From NCBI GenBank assembly GCA_021234155.1, contig JAJEKV010000012.1:3443638-3507637 (forward strand): a DNA stretch of 64,000 nucleotides, given 5' to 3'. This document shows, in pieces, positions 23,255 through 34,239 of this stretch. The number at the start of each line of letters is the position of its first letter. Positions within the stretch are counted from its first letter, which is position 1. The position numbers and the translations under genes were made by a program. The notes under the pieces are model-generated. The model had not been told where the DNA came from, ran no database searches, and saw only the letters and a list, made by a program, of their open reading frames with translations. The DNA is from Isoetes taiwanensis (Eukaryota > Streptophyta > Lycopodiopsida > Isoetales > Isoetaceae).

Positions 23255-23707
23255 CTAATCTTGCCTGTAGGCTTCTATGTCCGTCGATGATTGGTCACAG
23301 GTATGCTCCGGGGCCTCCCTTATGCTGATGGGGAAGTCCTGTGTCTCCCGGTCGATGAAGTCATCAAGGTCCGGTTGTTGAGGTAAGAGATGTGAGAGCT
23401 CGTCTATCCTGTAGCCCCTGTCCCTGCACTCTGGAAGGTTCTTGATGTCGTATAGGGTCAGGTATGCTTCTCCTTGGATGATGACCGGGGTTAGACTGGT
23501 AATGCCTAACCCAAGTGGTGGAGCTGTCTTTGTTGCTCTTAATCCCTCCTCGAAGCTCCGAAGGTCCTCCTCTGCTTGTTGCCTTTCTTGAGTGGGGTCA
23601 ATGTCGATGATGTCTTCCACGTCCGACCCACGTCCTTCGTCTTCCTCCTGCTCTGCCTCTTTGTACTCTAGAAGCATCTGCTCCTCCTCACCTGCTGCGA
23701 TGGCCAT
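23255..23707 (-). CDS. Acidic gag-side ORF of element 2, unrecognised
   Basis: A 150-residue open frame starting MAIAAGEEEQMLLEYKEAEQ. The first 45 residues are strongly acidic (Glu/Asp) and could form a helix; the middle has ITSLTPVIIQGEAYLTLYDI. It is the first sizeable frame after the long leader on the element's coding strand, so by position it corresponds to the start of gag, but I see no capsid motif or zinc knuckle. A decayed homologue at 35,460-35,900 shows that it belongs to the repeat family. A captured gene is an alternative. Confidence 0.45.
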   Translation of the reverse strand: MAIAAGEEEQMLLEYKEAEQEEDEGRGSDVEDIIDIDPTQERQQAEEDLRSFEEGLRATKTAPPLGLGITSLTPVIIQGEAYLTLYDIKNLPECRDRGYRIDELSHLLPQQPDLDDFIDRETQDFPISIREAPEHTCDQSSTDIEAYRQD

Positions 23708-25100
23708 GGGCTCAAGCTCGAGGGGTTGTCAAACAGATAAAGAAGTGCCTCTAGGAGCTGAAAAATCATCTTGGAGTGAGGAGCAAAGGGGTAGGGTGCA
23801 AATGAGGGTTGTGGGTATGATTTATCTGCGTTTCGAGATAAGCAGATAAATCCGCTTCTTGAGGCTAGTTGACGTGCCCCTCTTGAGTATTTAAGTTTGT
23901 TTCCTCCTCCTTTGTCTCACACGGTAGTTCTTGAGCCTCTTCTCCTTGAATCGCTAGTCCCCCCCACCCTCTTGTACCATGGGCACCTTATGGTTCGTTT
24001 TGTTTACTAGTTCTGTGTTGTCATTTCTTTGTTTTCATAGAAGTTGCACCTATTATTCTTATTGTTACTGTTCTTGAGTTCTTATGCAAGGATTGGTGGT
24101 CCTTGTGCCAAGTGTTGATGTTGCAGTGACTCTCTTTCCATGGTTGGTGGTCTTTTCTGGCATGCCTTTGTATTCAAGTCTTTCTTTCATTCAGGGATTT
24201 AGTGATGGTGTGATGGTCCTCGTGCCATCGAGAGGGTGGCCCTTGTGCCAAGCAATGGGAAAGATGTCGACCTTGCGGTGGTCGTTCGCCCTCATGCCTG
24301 GATTTGGTGGTCCTCGTGCCAGGGATGGGGGCCTAATGCCCAGTGGCTGTTGCATTGGTGGTTTTTGCAGGTTACAGAGATCAAGGATGATTGGCATGGA
24401 TGCGGTTATCCTCGCAATCATTTGGCTTGGAGATGGATTGGACCTGTAGGTACAGGTCATCTCATGGATTTGAGTTTGTCGTTAGAATGAGTGGATGTCT
24501 CTCTGAGTCTGGTGAACTCTTATTCTATTGGTTCGTTATTTTGCAAACAACGGAGCGAAGGCGTAAAGATCTTCATTATTACTTATTGTCCATTATATAA
24601 GTTTGTCTCATGGTAAGGTCGGTGGGCATGAGGCATTTTATTGGAAGTGTTTACGAACATATTGTACCTTTTTTTTTTTGGAAGTAAAGAGGAGGGCTAC
24701 GGCTCATTCATTCATTCATTCCTTTTTTCTTTTGCTGTACATGCTTAAGTGTTGGTCTTGAGTAGCTATTGGCCTTCAGGACAACCCTTTTGTCATTACC
24801 TTGTTAGGTCTGGTTATTGAACTCTGTGTAGTCTTAGAGATGAGGTCATTAAAGTTCTTTCTTTTCTGCCTCTTTTTCTCAACATGGCTGTTTGGTGGTG
24901 TTAGTTTCTGTTGAGTGCGACTAGGCTCTAGAATCCTATTTATAGACAAAACCCTAATTTTGGAAAAATTTAGGGTTTGGGAATATCTATGATTCTGAGG
25001 TGCTGCTATGCAAATCATAGGCAAACTAGGTTAAACAGGGCATTCTAAGGATCCTATTGCAACAAATTTCATCTAATGTTGAGAACGTTGGGGCCAGTTG
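23708..25100 (-). other. Leader of element 2, no recognisable gene
   Basis: Region between the acidic ORF and the hairpin repeats. It contains several imperfect copies of GGTGGTCCTYGTGCCA (about 24,090, 24,210, 24,235, 24,310) that create spurious open frames on +. Otherwise nothing recognisable. Confidence 0.5.
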
Positions 25101-25115
25101 GGTCAATTTTGGTCT

Positions 25116-26551
25116 GACCACTCACACAGTGCACGAGAGGCTAATTCGAGAATGACGGATTTGGTCCTGGCGCACTCTTTGAGGGGTGGGGCCCTATTTG
25201 GATCGAGGATGACTCAAAACATGCAAACTAAGGGCCAAATCTCGCTTATCTCGACGAAGTTAGGGCAGTTATTGTGCCCTTACTTTCTTCATTTGGACAA
25301 ATCTTGGCATAGATCGGGGTCGACCACTCACACAAAGGTCTTGAGAGGCTAATCCAGAATTACTTAATTTGGTCCCGGGCGCACTCTGTGAGGGGTGGGA
25401 CTCTGCTTGGGTCTAGGATGGCTCAATTTCTATAATCTAAGGGTCAAATCCTGTTTATCTCGACGAGTTAGGTTAGATTGTGCCCTTACTTCCTACATTT
25501 GGCCAAGTATTGGCAAAGATCGATGTATCGACCACTCACACAAGTCTTTGAGAGGCTAATCCGAAAATCTCGGATTGGGTCCTGGCGCACTCTGTGAGGG
25601 GTGGGGCCAAAAACGCTGAGTTTTGCTCCAAATGTGGTAATTCCAAATGCAGATACCATTAGTACAACCTAATTACTTATAGTTTTACACGTTAACATGA
25701 TCAAAACTTAAATTTGTATTTACAAAAAGTTGTGTATTTACAATAAACTAGCAATCTTCTTTTCTGGCGGAGCTCGTGGATGTTGCAATCGAAAGTGCTT
25801 GATAGTCGAAAGGTTCTTCATGCGATGATTAACGTATGTCTTCCATTCGATGAAGATTGTTGATAGGCCAGTTGTGCCCTGTACTACTCGCTTCGTTGGT
25901 AGAGGTGTTTGCCATAGTGTTTTCTCTCTTGGGTCTGTCTTTTCACTCTCCTCCCTTCTGTTGTCAGTACGTCGCCTGGGTCTTCAATGTCTTCAAAAAG
26001 TCATGCCCTTTGCTCTTCTGTGGCTCTAGCCTTGTACCCTAAAAGCTATTGCGTCTATTTCTAAATAAACCCTAGTTTTACCCCTCACACAGTGCGCGAG
26101 AGGCTAATCCGAGAATGACGGATTTGGTCTGGGCGCACTCTGTGAGTAATCACTACTTTTTGGCTCTAACTTTAGTTTTATAAACAGTTTCTTAGTGTTA
26201 GAACATACATTCCTAGCTTAAATTCGAGCTCTAAGCTACCCTGAGCTATCAGATTGCTCTAATTATGCCTCTATCTAGGTCAACATGGGTCGACCACTCA
26301 CACAGTGCACGAGAGGTGAATCCGAGAATGACGGATTTGGTATGGGCGCATTCTGTGAGGGGTCATTCCTTTTTTACAAGGTGTTTCTATAACATGCAAT
26401 TCTAGCTCTAATCTACGGATTAAGCTGCCCTCCACTATCGATTATATTAATTATGCCTCTATCTAGGTCACTATGAGTTTCCACTCACACAAAGGCGCAG
26501 AGGCGAATCCAAGAACGACGGATTTGGTCTGGGCGCATTCTGTGAGGGGTC
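25116..26551. repeat. Six dispersed hairpin units in the element 2 leader
   Basis: Units of about 70 bases at 25,116, 25,322, 25,529, 26,079, 26,293 and 26,480. Each opens with CACTCACACAGTGC-like and closes with GCGCACTCTGTGAG-like sequence, which are reverse complements, and has an inner pair AATCCG ... CGGATT. Spacing is about 206 and 207 in the first trio, 214 and 187 in the second. The region lies between primer site and gag on the - strand. Confidence 0.92.
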
Positions 26552-26750
26552 ATGCCTTTTTGGCCAAGATTTCTAGGGTTTTGCTAAAAATTTCTTGCTA
26601 ACTTAACATTTTTCTACTTGCTGCACTAGAGATTGGAAAAAAATTTCCCAATTTTCGAGGTTCATGCTTGGGTGGCTATTCCCAAGACTGGAAGTCTACC
26701 GTTAGTCCTAACAGGAATGGTCGCTCGGATCTTTGGTCCGCCAAGATCAT

Positions 26751-26762
26751 GCTCGATACCAA
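26751..26762 (-). promoter_or_regulatory. Primer-binding site of element 2
   Basis: On the - strand TTGGTATCGAGC matches TGGTATCAGAGC with a small indel. The bases that follow (ATCTTGG.GGACCAA ... GCGACCAT) align with those after the site of element 1 at 4,743. Confidence 0.7.
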
Positions 26763-27806
26763 TCGCGGACGCCCCTATCCCTCTACGATGCACACATCGT
26801 ATCGGATGAGCAATCCCCCGACAAACAAACCGGCAGGGCCATCCACCGGACACCACTCCTGAATGAGCCGCCGAGGGAAGAGTGGATGTGTTATTTGCCG
26901 CCTTCCTTCGGGGCCGACCTAGCTGCGGAAGCGCGAATAAACATGAGCACATAACATCAATACATCAATACAATCACCTCGAATGGTGAACACATCATAA
27001 TTATCACATGTACAACAACATCAATATGAGCAATGACAATAAAGGGGAATCCTACCCAGGACTCAGACTCAAGGGGGTTCAACTGACGGCTTGGGCCTCC
27101 AGAAGTCATTGCAGAAAGAATTCATGGCAAATGGATTTGGCTGGCATAAGAACATGGCTGAGGGTAGTCCACTCCATCCGCCCCTCCCGTGGACACTTTG
27201 CAGAGTAGGTTGAAAAGTATTGGGACTTGACTGTAGCCTGCCAGGTGCATAGCCAAGGGGGCTACTGCTGGGTTGCATCTCCCCAGTCCCGATGAGACAG
27301 GAGGAGAGTCACCTCCCCTCCAGAGGCATCCATGCCCATCACAAAGGCTAGAGGGCCACCCCCAGATTCGACTTGAACCTCATTGAAGGTGACGCATCAC
27401 CCAAGAGGTGTTGAGATCATGCCTTGCCCACACTCAGTGACAAGCCATTAAGCCTAGCCCACTTAGACCCCCGGTAGGCTTTACACACCAGAGGGGTCAA
27501 TCCGTGATGGGACAAATTCCTCATTGTCAACCGGTCTAGCCCCGCCACCCACAACCAAGCGGACTCCTGTGCAGAGTGAAATACCAACGTCGTCACAGAA
27601 CTGAAATGAAGAATAACATCTAATCTATCTATCTAAACATCCAGAGTTAGGTTCCTTTGTTAGAGCTTATGATCTCTGGATCCTCATAAAGGCCTCTAAG
27701 GCTGAACTAACATGCTAAACCAGCTTATTGCCTAGCCAAAAGGCGGTTTTGCACAACAGAACGACTATTTACCTGGCACTTGACATGCTCTAGATCCTCG
27801 GAATGC
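26763..27806 (-). repeat. 5' LTR of element 2, truncated
   Basis: Closely matches 9,781-10,905, including the stretch that reads SNDNKGESYPGLRLKG on +. It lacks a block of about 100 bases present in the other LTR and stops at GATCCTCGGAATGC (27,806), so U3 and the promoter are missing. Confidence 0.85.
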
Positions 27807-29840
27807 GTGAAGCTAATTTAACCCCTAAAGTATATATTTTGCCCCAGATAATGGCGAAAAAACACCCCAATGGTAAGTATACAAATACGAAATGGTAAAA
27901 AAAATCCCATTCATTACATGCACATGTCCCCTACTGCTAAGAATACTAAATCCCCCGGGTCATTGCCAAGACCCATCTAAAGCTATGGCAATATTACTAC
28001 CATAATCAAACAAGAACGAAAATAAGATTGCTTATCTGGATGGTCTCCTTTATTCTTGCAAGACAACAAACAATACAGACAATTTAGTATTCCCAACAAC
28101 TCTTGTCTCAAGACAATTAAAGTTCGTGGCAAATAGAGCTATTTCTGTGTTTCAAAAAACTCGCCTTGTTCACATATCAAAGGAAGAACCACAAAGTAAA
28201 TGCTTACAAAGAAAATTTTGAATGCCAAGCACCATAGAATTCAACACTCCAGCTAAGCATATCATATCAAATGAAATCTATGAGTTATTGAATGCAATAG
28301 TAACATCGCTCAAAGTAAATGAACTAAAAGCATTAATATTGTGTTCTGGGATATAAATAAAAACTTAACTAGAAAACTCCCTTGATTTGGATTTATAGTA
28401 GTGAAGAACCAGTTTCCAAGTCATGAACTAAAGGATAAAATATGGGAAAGAATAACTTGGCATGATGTACTTACTGCCCTCTCATCTAATGAACGTATTT
28501 TGTTTATAAATAAGTCATGCAACAAGACTTCATTTCCTGGCAGCATACATATCACATGCTACTCCAATCTGGTACTGCTAGAAAGATTTCAGATTTCTAT
28601 ACATTAAACATCAAAGTTGCTACAAACATCAAAGCACTCAGATAATTAAATCAACTAATTAATCTAACCTCAAGGTAGCCGTAGTCGAACCTGCGGCTGG
28701 ATTGAGAGCACTGCAAGTTCTAGTATGCCAAAGATGCAATAAACACCGGTCATAGCTCTATCTTCGAGATTTGCTACTTGCCGGCCTGTTTAATAGTAAT
28801 CCACCTTTTGAAACCTCTGCTTGGTGCTGGATGCTACGGTGAGAAAAACAGTTTTGTTGGGTGCTTGAGCATGCAATAGATATAAGTCACAGTTATTGGC
28901 AAATAAAACGAAGATCAGAACTTCTTCTGCAAAATTGAGATTAGAACCTCTTCTCTATTTAACTCTATGTTGAGCACAAATTTGAGACTGCAAAGAACTG
29001 AAAGAAAGCAAGGTTTACTTATCTGGAATAGCAGTAACGTTCCTAGTTGCACAAACATGATATGGTTATGAAAGAAAGCCTGAATAGCCAGCTAATCCTC
29101 AGTAGATTCTCGCCTCTAGTAAATGCCAGCTAGATCCGTGCCTAGAAGGGCTCGAAACTTGGCACCAGACTTCCACACGAAATTTATGGTTCCATCTAAT
29201 CCTGATTTCAAAGCTTGTTGAAAGCCATGGTCTACTCAAAAGATCGAAGCCCATTACAAAGCTACAATCATAGAAGTGAAATTAAATCATTTCTTCCTCC
29301 AATAAAACCGTTCCGGGAACAACCATTGCTGCATCCCTTAAAAACCATGTCCTTTGAAATGATGATGAAAATCTGATGGAACAAAAGGGATCATGTCGCC
29401 ATTTCTGAAAAACTACTCTTACCTGTGAGCAGTCGCATGACCTTGCAAAGCAAAACATGCAGATGGAGACAGTGCAACCCAAAAAATATAGTTGAATAAA
29501 AGGAAGGGCAAAAATATGGAATGGTTTTGCCCTAATTAGATGCACAAGTTCCAAAATGCCAAACGGATTATGCCTGAAGTACTTGTCGAGACACAACAAA
29601 AATTAAAATGGAAGTGGGAACGGAGTGGAGGGTGGGAATTGTTGATTCTTGTAATCAAAAGTGATAGAGATGCACAAAGCCCAACACTAGGAAGACGTAA
29701 GGGAGATGCAACGAGAGCTGATAAAGGAAGAAAAGGGGCGAGAAAGAAAATAAATAGGAAACTAGAAGGGAAAAAGGACAAATTGACTGATTGCTAACTA
29801 CCTCCGTAGTTCTAGAACTTTGTTTTCCATCTATTTGGTG
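27807..29840. other. No recognisable gene
   Basis: AT-rich sequence right of the truncated LTR. Small frames at 28,401-28,607 (+), 29,282-29,599 (-) and 29,540-29,797 (+) show no family resemblance. If element 2 split a locus, the displaced 5' exons of methyltransferase copy 1 would be expected here on the - strand, but I could not recognise them. Confidence 0.5.
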
Positions 29841-29849
29841 AAATGATGG

Positions 29850-31795
29850 AAAACATTATTTATGCATAGAGAGTTCATTGAATTCAAGAACCAACATGGT
29901 GACGACTTCAGAAAAATATGTTACAACAACTTTGAGAGGTTTCTGTCACATACTACTGTTGCTTGAGCTATGACACCGATAAGAAGCCGAGATGGTGAAG
30001 TGAGCTCTTTACTTACTCTGTAGAAGCCTCTTAGCTTACACTTTAAACACAAGTTCCTTGTTAAAAGCGAATCTCTAAAAGGCAGAATTTCCATTGACGC
30101 GGTATAAATTCATACCATTGTCTAACACCAAATCACACAAAGTGATGGTATAAATTTATACCGCTAGGATTCTAGATTTCACCCTTGCCTTTCATGTTCA
30201 TGGTATAAATTTATACCACCAGCATCCTCGGTATAAATTTATACCACTTGAAGTCGTCCTCAGTCCTGCCTTTCGTGTTCAACGGTATAAATTTATACAA
30301 CTCGTAGCCTCAATATAAATTTATACTGCTCACCTTTTGAAATGGTTACCTGAGTGCTCGGTGTGCTTGAGCACTTGCTACTTCTAGAATTAAGCTACTT
30401 GTTGTAAATGGTTTTTCAAGTGTGAGATTTACAAGAAAGAGAATTTTTTGTATGTTCGAAGAAGGAGAACTTAAAGAGCAAACAAGCAGCTCTGGCAAGA
30501 AAAACATTGAAGTTAAACAAAAAAACATGAGCATTTTACCTTGGACCCAACTTCAAGGATTGAAAAGCAAAGAAATAATTGTGAAGCTATTAGAGAATGT
30601 TGTTGCAAAAGAGTTCACGCTTGATGAAATGGTCAAGACGTAAATTGTCTCGAGATTTATTGCGTTCTTTCTGTAAGTTTGTGATTAGAGCCCTTTGTCT
30701 TATTGCAGTCAAAAGAACATTGTCACCTGCCAGTCTAGACTTATGAAGCGGCTCAATCTAGAGGTGTGGAAGGAGTGCAAGCTTTTTTACCCAGCAAGTA
30801 TAACCAACAATACGCAGTCAACTTTAGTGGCTGGGTATGTAAATTTAGCCCCTGATTCAAGATTTTGCTTCTTATTGTCTGTTGTTTTACAGAACAAGAA
30901 GAAAGGACTATCTACAGAGTTTTTTAACCTAGTTTTGGGAGCCAAAGAAGAAAGGCACGGACTGAAGACCATTGAACAAGGAAAACAAATTGCAACAAGC
31001 AGTTCGGAGGGTGATTATGAAAGATTTACAATCTTTGGACAGGACTGCTTGTATGAGGCAGTGCATGACGACTGCACTAAGTTGCAAAATGTAGTCGAAA
31101 AGCAAAACTTTACTCTGTGCATATAGTTGGCATACCTTATGGGTTCATGATAAAGGACAATCTTTTTGATGATGAGGCCTTCTCACACTTGCAAGTTCGA
31201 GCATTCTTGGATGGCCTTAAAGAAGTCACATTGTCTCCCAACTGGCGTGTCATTGTTTTCAACTCGGACTAGAAAACCATGTCTATGCTCAAGCCCATGG
31301 ATGCATTTTGCAACGCTGGTTTCGAGAATTGTATCTGGCAAAGTCTACAGCCATTCGGTATAAATTTATACCGTTCCCCTTGTTTTCTAACTTCGTCTTT
31401 CCAGATTGAAGTCGAATGTAAAGAGACATGGTGGAGGTCCTAGGTTTAACTGCTTCGAGCACTTCCACATTGGGTATTGCAGTGCCGACACTAAGAAAAC
31501 CATGGTCCATTTTAACACACGAGAAGAAAAATTGCCTCCTTGCAATGCTTTCCAGTTCCCTGCTATCTTTGCGAAATTAAGGATCCTCAACGTCCAAGGT
31601 CCGGTGGTGTCTCACTACCACAAACCTCGAGAGGCTAATTAATAACTTGATACAGATGGTTCTCTGTGCCAGCGCGGCCGAAGTTCTTGATGCATTTTCT
31701 GGAACTGGCACTATAACAGTTTGTGCTCTCAAGCAGGGGCAATGTGATATCGGTCGATATAGATGCAGATAAGATAAGTTGACTTGATATTTTAA
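29850..31795 (+). pseudogene. DNA N4/N6-methyltransferase gene relic, copy 2
   Basis: Homologous to copy 1 exon by exon. 29,855-30,000 (MHREFIEFKNQHGDDF, versus MHMEYVIFKEKYGEDL). 30,420-30,655 (RKRIFCMFEEGELKE, versus NEIFNMFEWEELKG). About 30,720-31,125 ends DYERFTIFGQDCLYEAVHDD then CTKLQ...NFTLCI. After a frame change comes IPYGF (31,132-31,146) in place of ADLPYGF, so the motif IV Asp is replaced. About 31,409-31,640 has HGGGPRF, then DAFSGTGT at 31,689-31,712, motif I. One intron begins at the GTATAAATTT near 31,358 and ends at TTCCAG 31,408. Stops and frameshifts make it non-functional. It lies directly upstream of the DUF7869-type relic on the same strand. Confidence 0.78.
30101..31372. 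repeat. Dispersed palindrome GGTATAAATTTATACC
   Basis: Copies at 30,101, 30,147, 30,202, 30,230, 30,284, 30,312 and 31,357; four are perfect 16-base palindromes (30,147, 30,202, 30,230, 31,357), the others have one to three changes. The spacers share CCTGCCTTTCRTGTTCA. Six sit in one presumed intron of methyltransferase copy 2 and the seventh starts another intron. Confidence 0.95.
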
Positions 31796-31999
31796 ATTCT
31801 CATAAAGGTTTGTCTGCCCCAAAAAAAATGTTCTTTTGTTTTTCTATTCCTTTTTTTTAATAGTATGTCTCTATAATGGCTGTTTTTAGGATCAATTTTG
31901 CAAAAATTGTGTCCAGCAACCTAGATTGCCTCCATTTTGACTTTATTTGAAATTGTTCTAAAAGTTTTGAAGGAATCTTTCAAACACACTTCTTAAATA

Positions 32000-33800
32000 G
32001 TGTTGTTCGATGTTGCATGATAGAAGGACTATTACACAACATCTACAAGCTCGAGAAGCTAAAGATAATGAGGATATGGAGCTAGAATCCTTTGAGGACA
32101 ACATCAATGCTCAATTCAAACAAAAAAGGAAGTATACTTACACACATAGGATTCCAAGAGAGTCTAATGGAAAGAGCAAAGACGAAAGTATGCACTACAA
32201 GTTCTATCCAAAAGTTCATGAAGACAAGCTGCTACAAAAATACTTGTATCAAGAAACTTACCAAGCATCAATTACATGCAATAGAAGAAGAATTTTATTC
32301 GCACACATACAATCCAAGGGTTACATATTTCTTTGACGTACTGAGTGTGACTTACACAGGACAAGGAGAGGATATGATATTGCTCTATAGGCTAGAATTT
32401 TGTCTGTTTGGGTGGCGCATGGCTTTAGGTATCTGTTAGTCAACATTCTACAATTAGAGAAAGAGATGTGAAGCAGGAGGGACGCTAGCAGAATATGGTA
32501 ATACAGGTTTCAAGAAGCCTAGATTTGCCACATTGGCCAATGAATGTATGCTACACAAATTTAGTCAAAAGAATGCTAAAAGTATCCCCCATAGGAGCAA
32601 AAGAGATAGAGATGATGTAAGAAAAAATGTACGCAAGCTTCCTTCCATTCTTAATAAGAAGGCTATACATAAAGAAGTAGGTGCAGTTGTTGAAGAGCTT
32701 ACAGGAACAACTATAACCTTGAACTCTTTTTGTAATATATGGAAAAGGGAATTTCCAGATGTTAGCATTGCAAAAAATACATCTTTCTTTAAATGCAACA
32801 TTTGTGTTATCATTACGCAGAAGCTGGAAAAAACAAAAGATATAAGAGAGAGATGAAATCTTGCAATTCACCGTCGCGCTCATATGCTAGAGCAACGTTC
32901 TTGCGGAAGTCAGTGCTGTCATTGAAGAACGTTGTCATAGTGGTCTCCTAAAAATCATCTATGATAATACATGATAAGATGGATCAGGATGACTCAAAGT
33001 TTCATATATGTTCACTTTCTAGAATATTGCATAACTTGAAATTAGTGAAAGAGAATAAGATAGGTGATTTATGTGGAAGTAAGCCTACAGATTACAAATG
33101 GATGCAAGCAGTCAAAGACATTAATTCATTGAAGAACAAACTGGCTTCTATCGCAGAAATATTGTCTAATAGATCAAGTACAATGAATCCTGAGGTGTTC
33201 AACCCTCTTCTCCAAAATCTCTATTTGCAACTTGATAATGAATCAGGCCAGAATAAAAATAGGTACGTATTTTTGTGCTTATCTTGTTTGACTTGGCTTA
33301 AGGTCTTTGATGAGATCAAAGTGGACTCTATGATGATCGGCCCCATGATGATATTGATGCTTTATTTGAAGATTTCTCAATCTTGTTGAGCTCATCGGAT
33401 GCTTTTTGACACTACTAGAACAATTTTACTTGTTTAGCAAGTACAATGCTAAATCTCCAATTCTATACTTCATTAATGAAGTTCTTAATTAGAAGAGTTT
33501 TGTGGAGATTCATCCCAGATAAGGGATAACGTCTTGTTGGTCATACTGAACCATTGCTCTTCAAATTTAAGGTGGTTGGAGATTGGCACGTTATGCAATA
33601 CAAGATGTGTCCTACACGCATAGAGTGGCTTCCATCAGATTCTTCAGACGTTAAGGGAGGATGAACATGGTCAGCCAATGTTACCAATTGGTGTGCCACA
33701 AAATATTCCTCCCAGAACAATATTAAAAGATCTCACTTGCTTGAAGGATAGCGTCTACAAATACATCTCCTTATGGAAGGACATATGTAAGGCAATACAC
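32000..33800 (+). pseudogene. DUF7869-type transposase-like gene relic, copy 2
   Basis: Order of readable blocks: FCLFGWRMALGI (about 32,400-32,435); a K/R-rich stretch with HRSKRD; IWKREFPDVSI followed by a C-x-x-C pair (about 32,739-32,805); MIIHDKMDQ (about 32,961-32,987), the D-x-M-D-Q motif; LYLQLDNESGQNKNRY (about 33,220-33,270); and, after a frame change, RPHDDIDALFEDFS (about 33,335-33,375). This order (Cys pair, D-x-M-D-Q, Q-L-D-N...N-K-N-R, G-H-T-H-x-D-I-D) is what I recall for eukaryotic proteins with a DUF7869 domain, which look like DDE-type transposases. The family name is from memory and needs a profile search. Stops and frameshifts throughout. Confidence 0.68.
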
Positions 33801-34239
33801 AGCCAGTGTTGAGTATTGAAGTCCGCTCATTTGAGGATCTTGCTCCAGGACGTCCTCAAAATGATGCATTTTGAGGGTAGACATCTCTTGCTTATGATAA
33901 TCAATTATTGCCTTTGCCAGCTTTAATATTCCATGTCTATTATGAGGTCATACTTGTTGATGTACAAAACTTGGTGCCGATGCTTCACTTTGCTCTACTT
34001 AAGGTTGATGTCGAACTTGACTCTTGTTCCTTTAATGCTGCTAATTACTCAGCCTTGCCATAATTACTGGCCTAGATTTAGACTTAAGAGTCTTGCTCTT
34101 AAAGATGCCCCCTATCTAGGAGGTGCAAGGTTACAGGTTAAAGAATTATTTATAAAAATCCCATGGCCACAGGTTTGTTGGCATGACATTTCCTTTGGAT
34201 ACACATCGAAAACTATGTAATCAAATAATTGTTCTTGTT
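33801..34239. other. Downstream of the DUF7869-type relic
   Basis: A + frame at 33,933-34,220 has no recognised domain. CACTACTAGAACAATT at about 33,412 lies just upstream and could be an element edge but has no partner. Nothing else visible. Confidence 0.4.

Larger units (their letters stand above)
9781..27806 (-). mobile_element. Gypsy-type LTR retrotransposon (element 2), - strand, nested
   Basis: Two directly repeated LTR copies (9,781-11,368 and 26,763-27,806) bracket, in - strand order: primer site, hairpin-rich leader, gag-side ORFs, a foreign LINE (about 13,990-19,466, opposite strand), an integrase C-terminal/chromodomain relic and a polypurine tract. Reverse transcriptase, RNase H and integrase core are not recognisable, so they were deleted or were never in this subfamily. 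The right LTR lacks its U3 half, ending at about 27,806. The left LTR has intact TG...CA ends and abuts the methyltransferase exon, so the insertion interrupts that locus. Confidence 0.75.

Noticed and set aside
30101-30327. Evenly sized repeats with spacers, CRISPR-like at first sight
   Set aside because: The repeat is a 16-base palindrome with spacers of 12-38 bases in a plant intron; no cas genes and no regular spacing.
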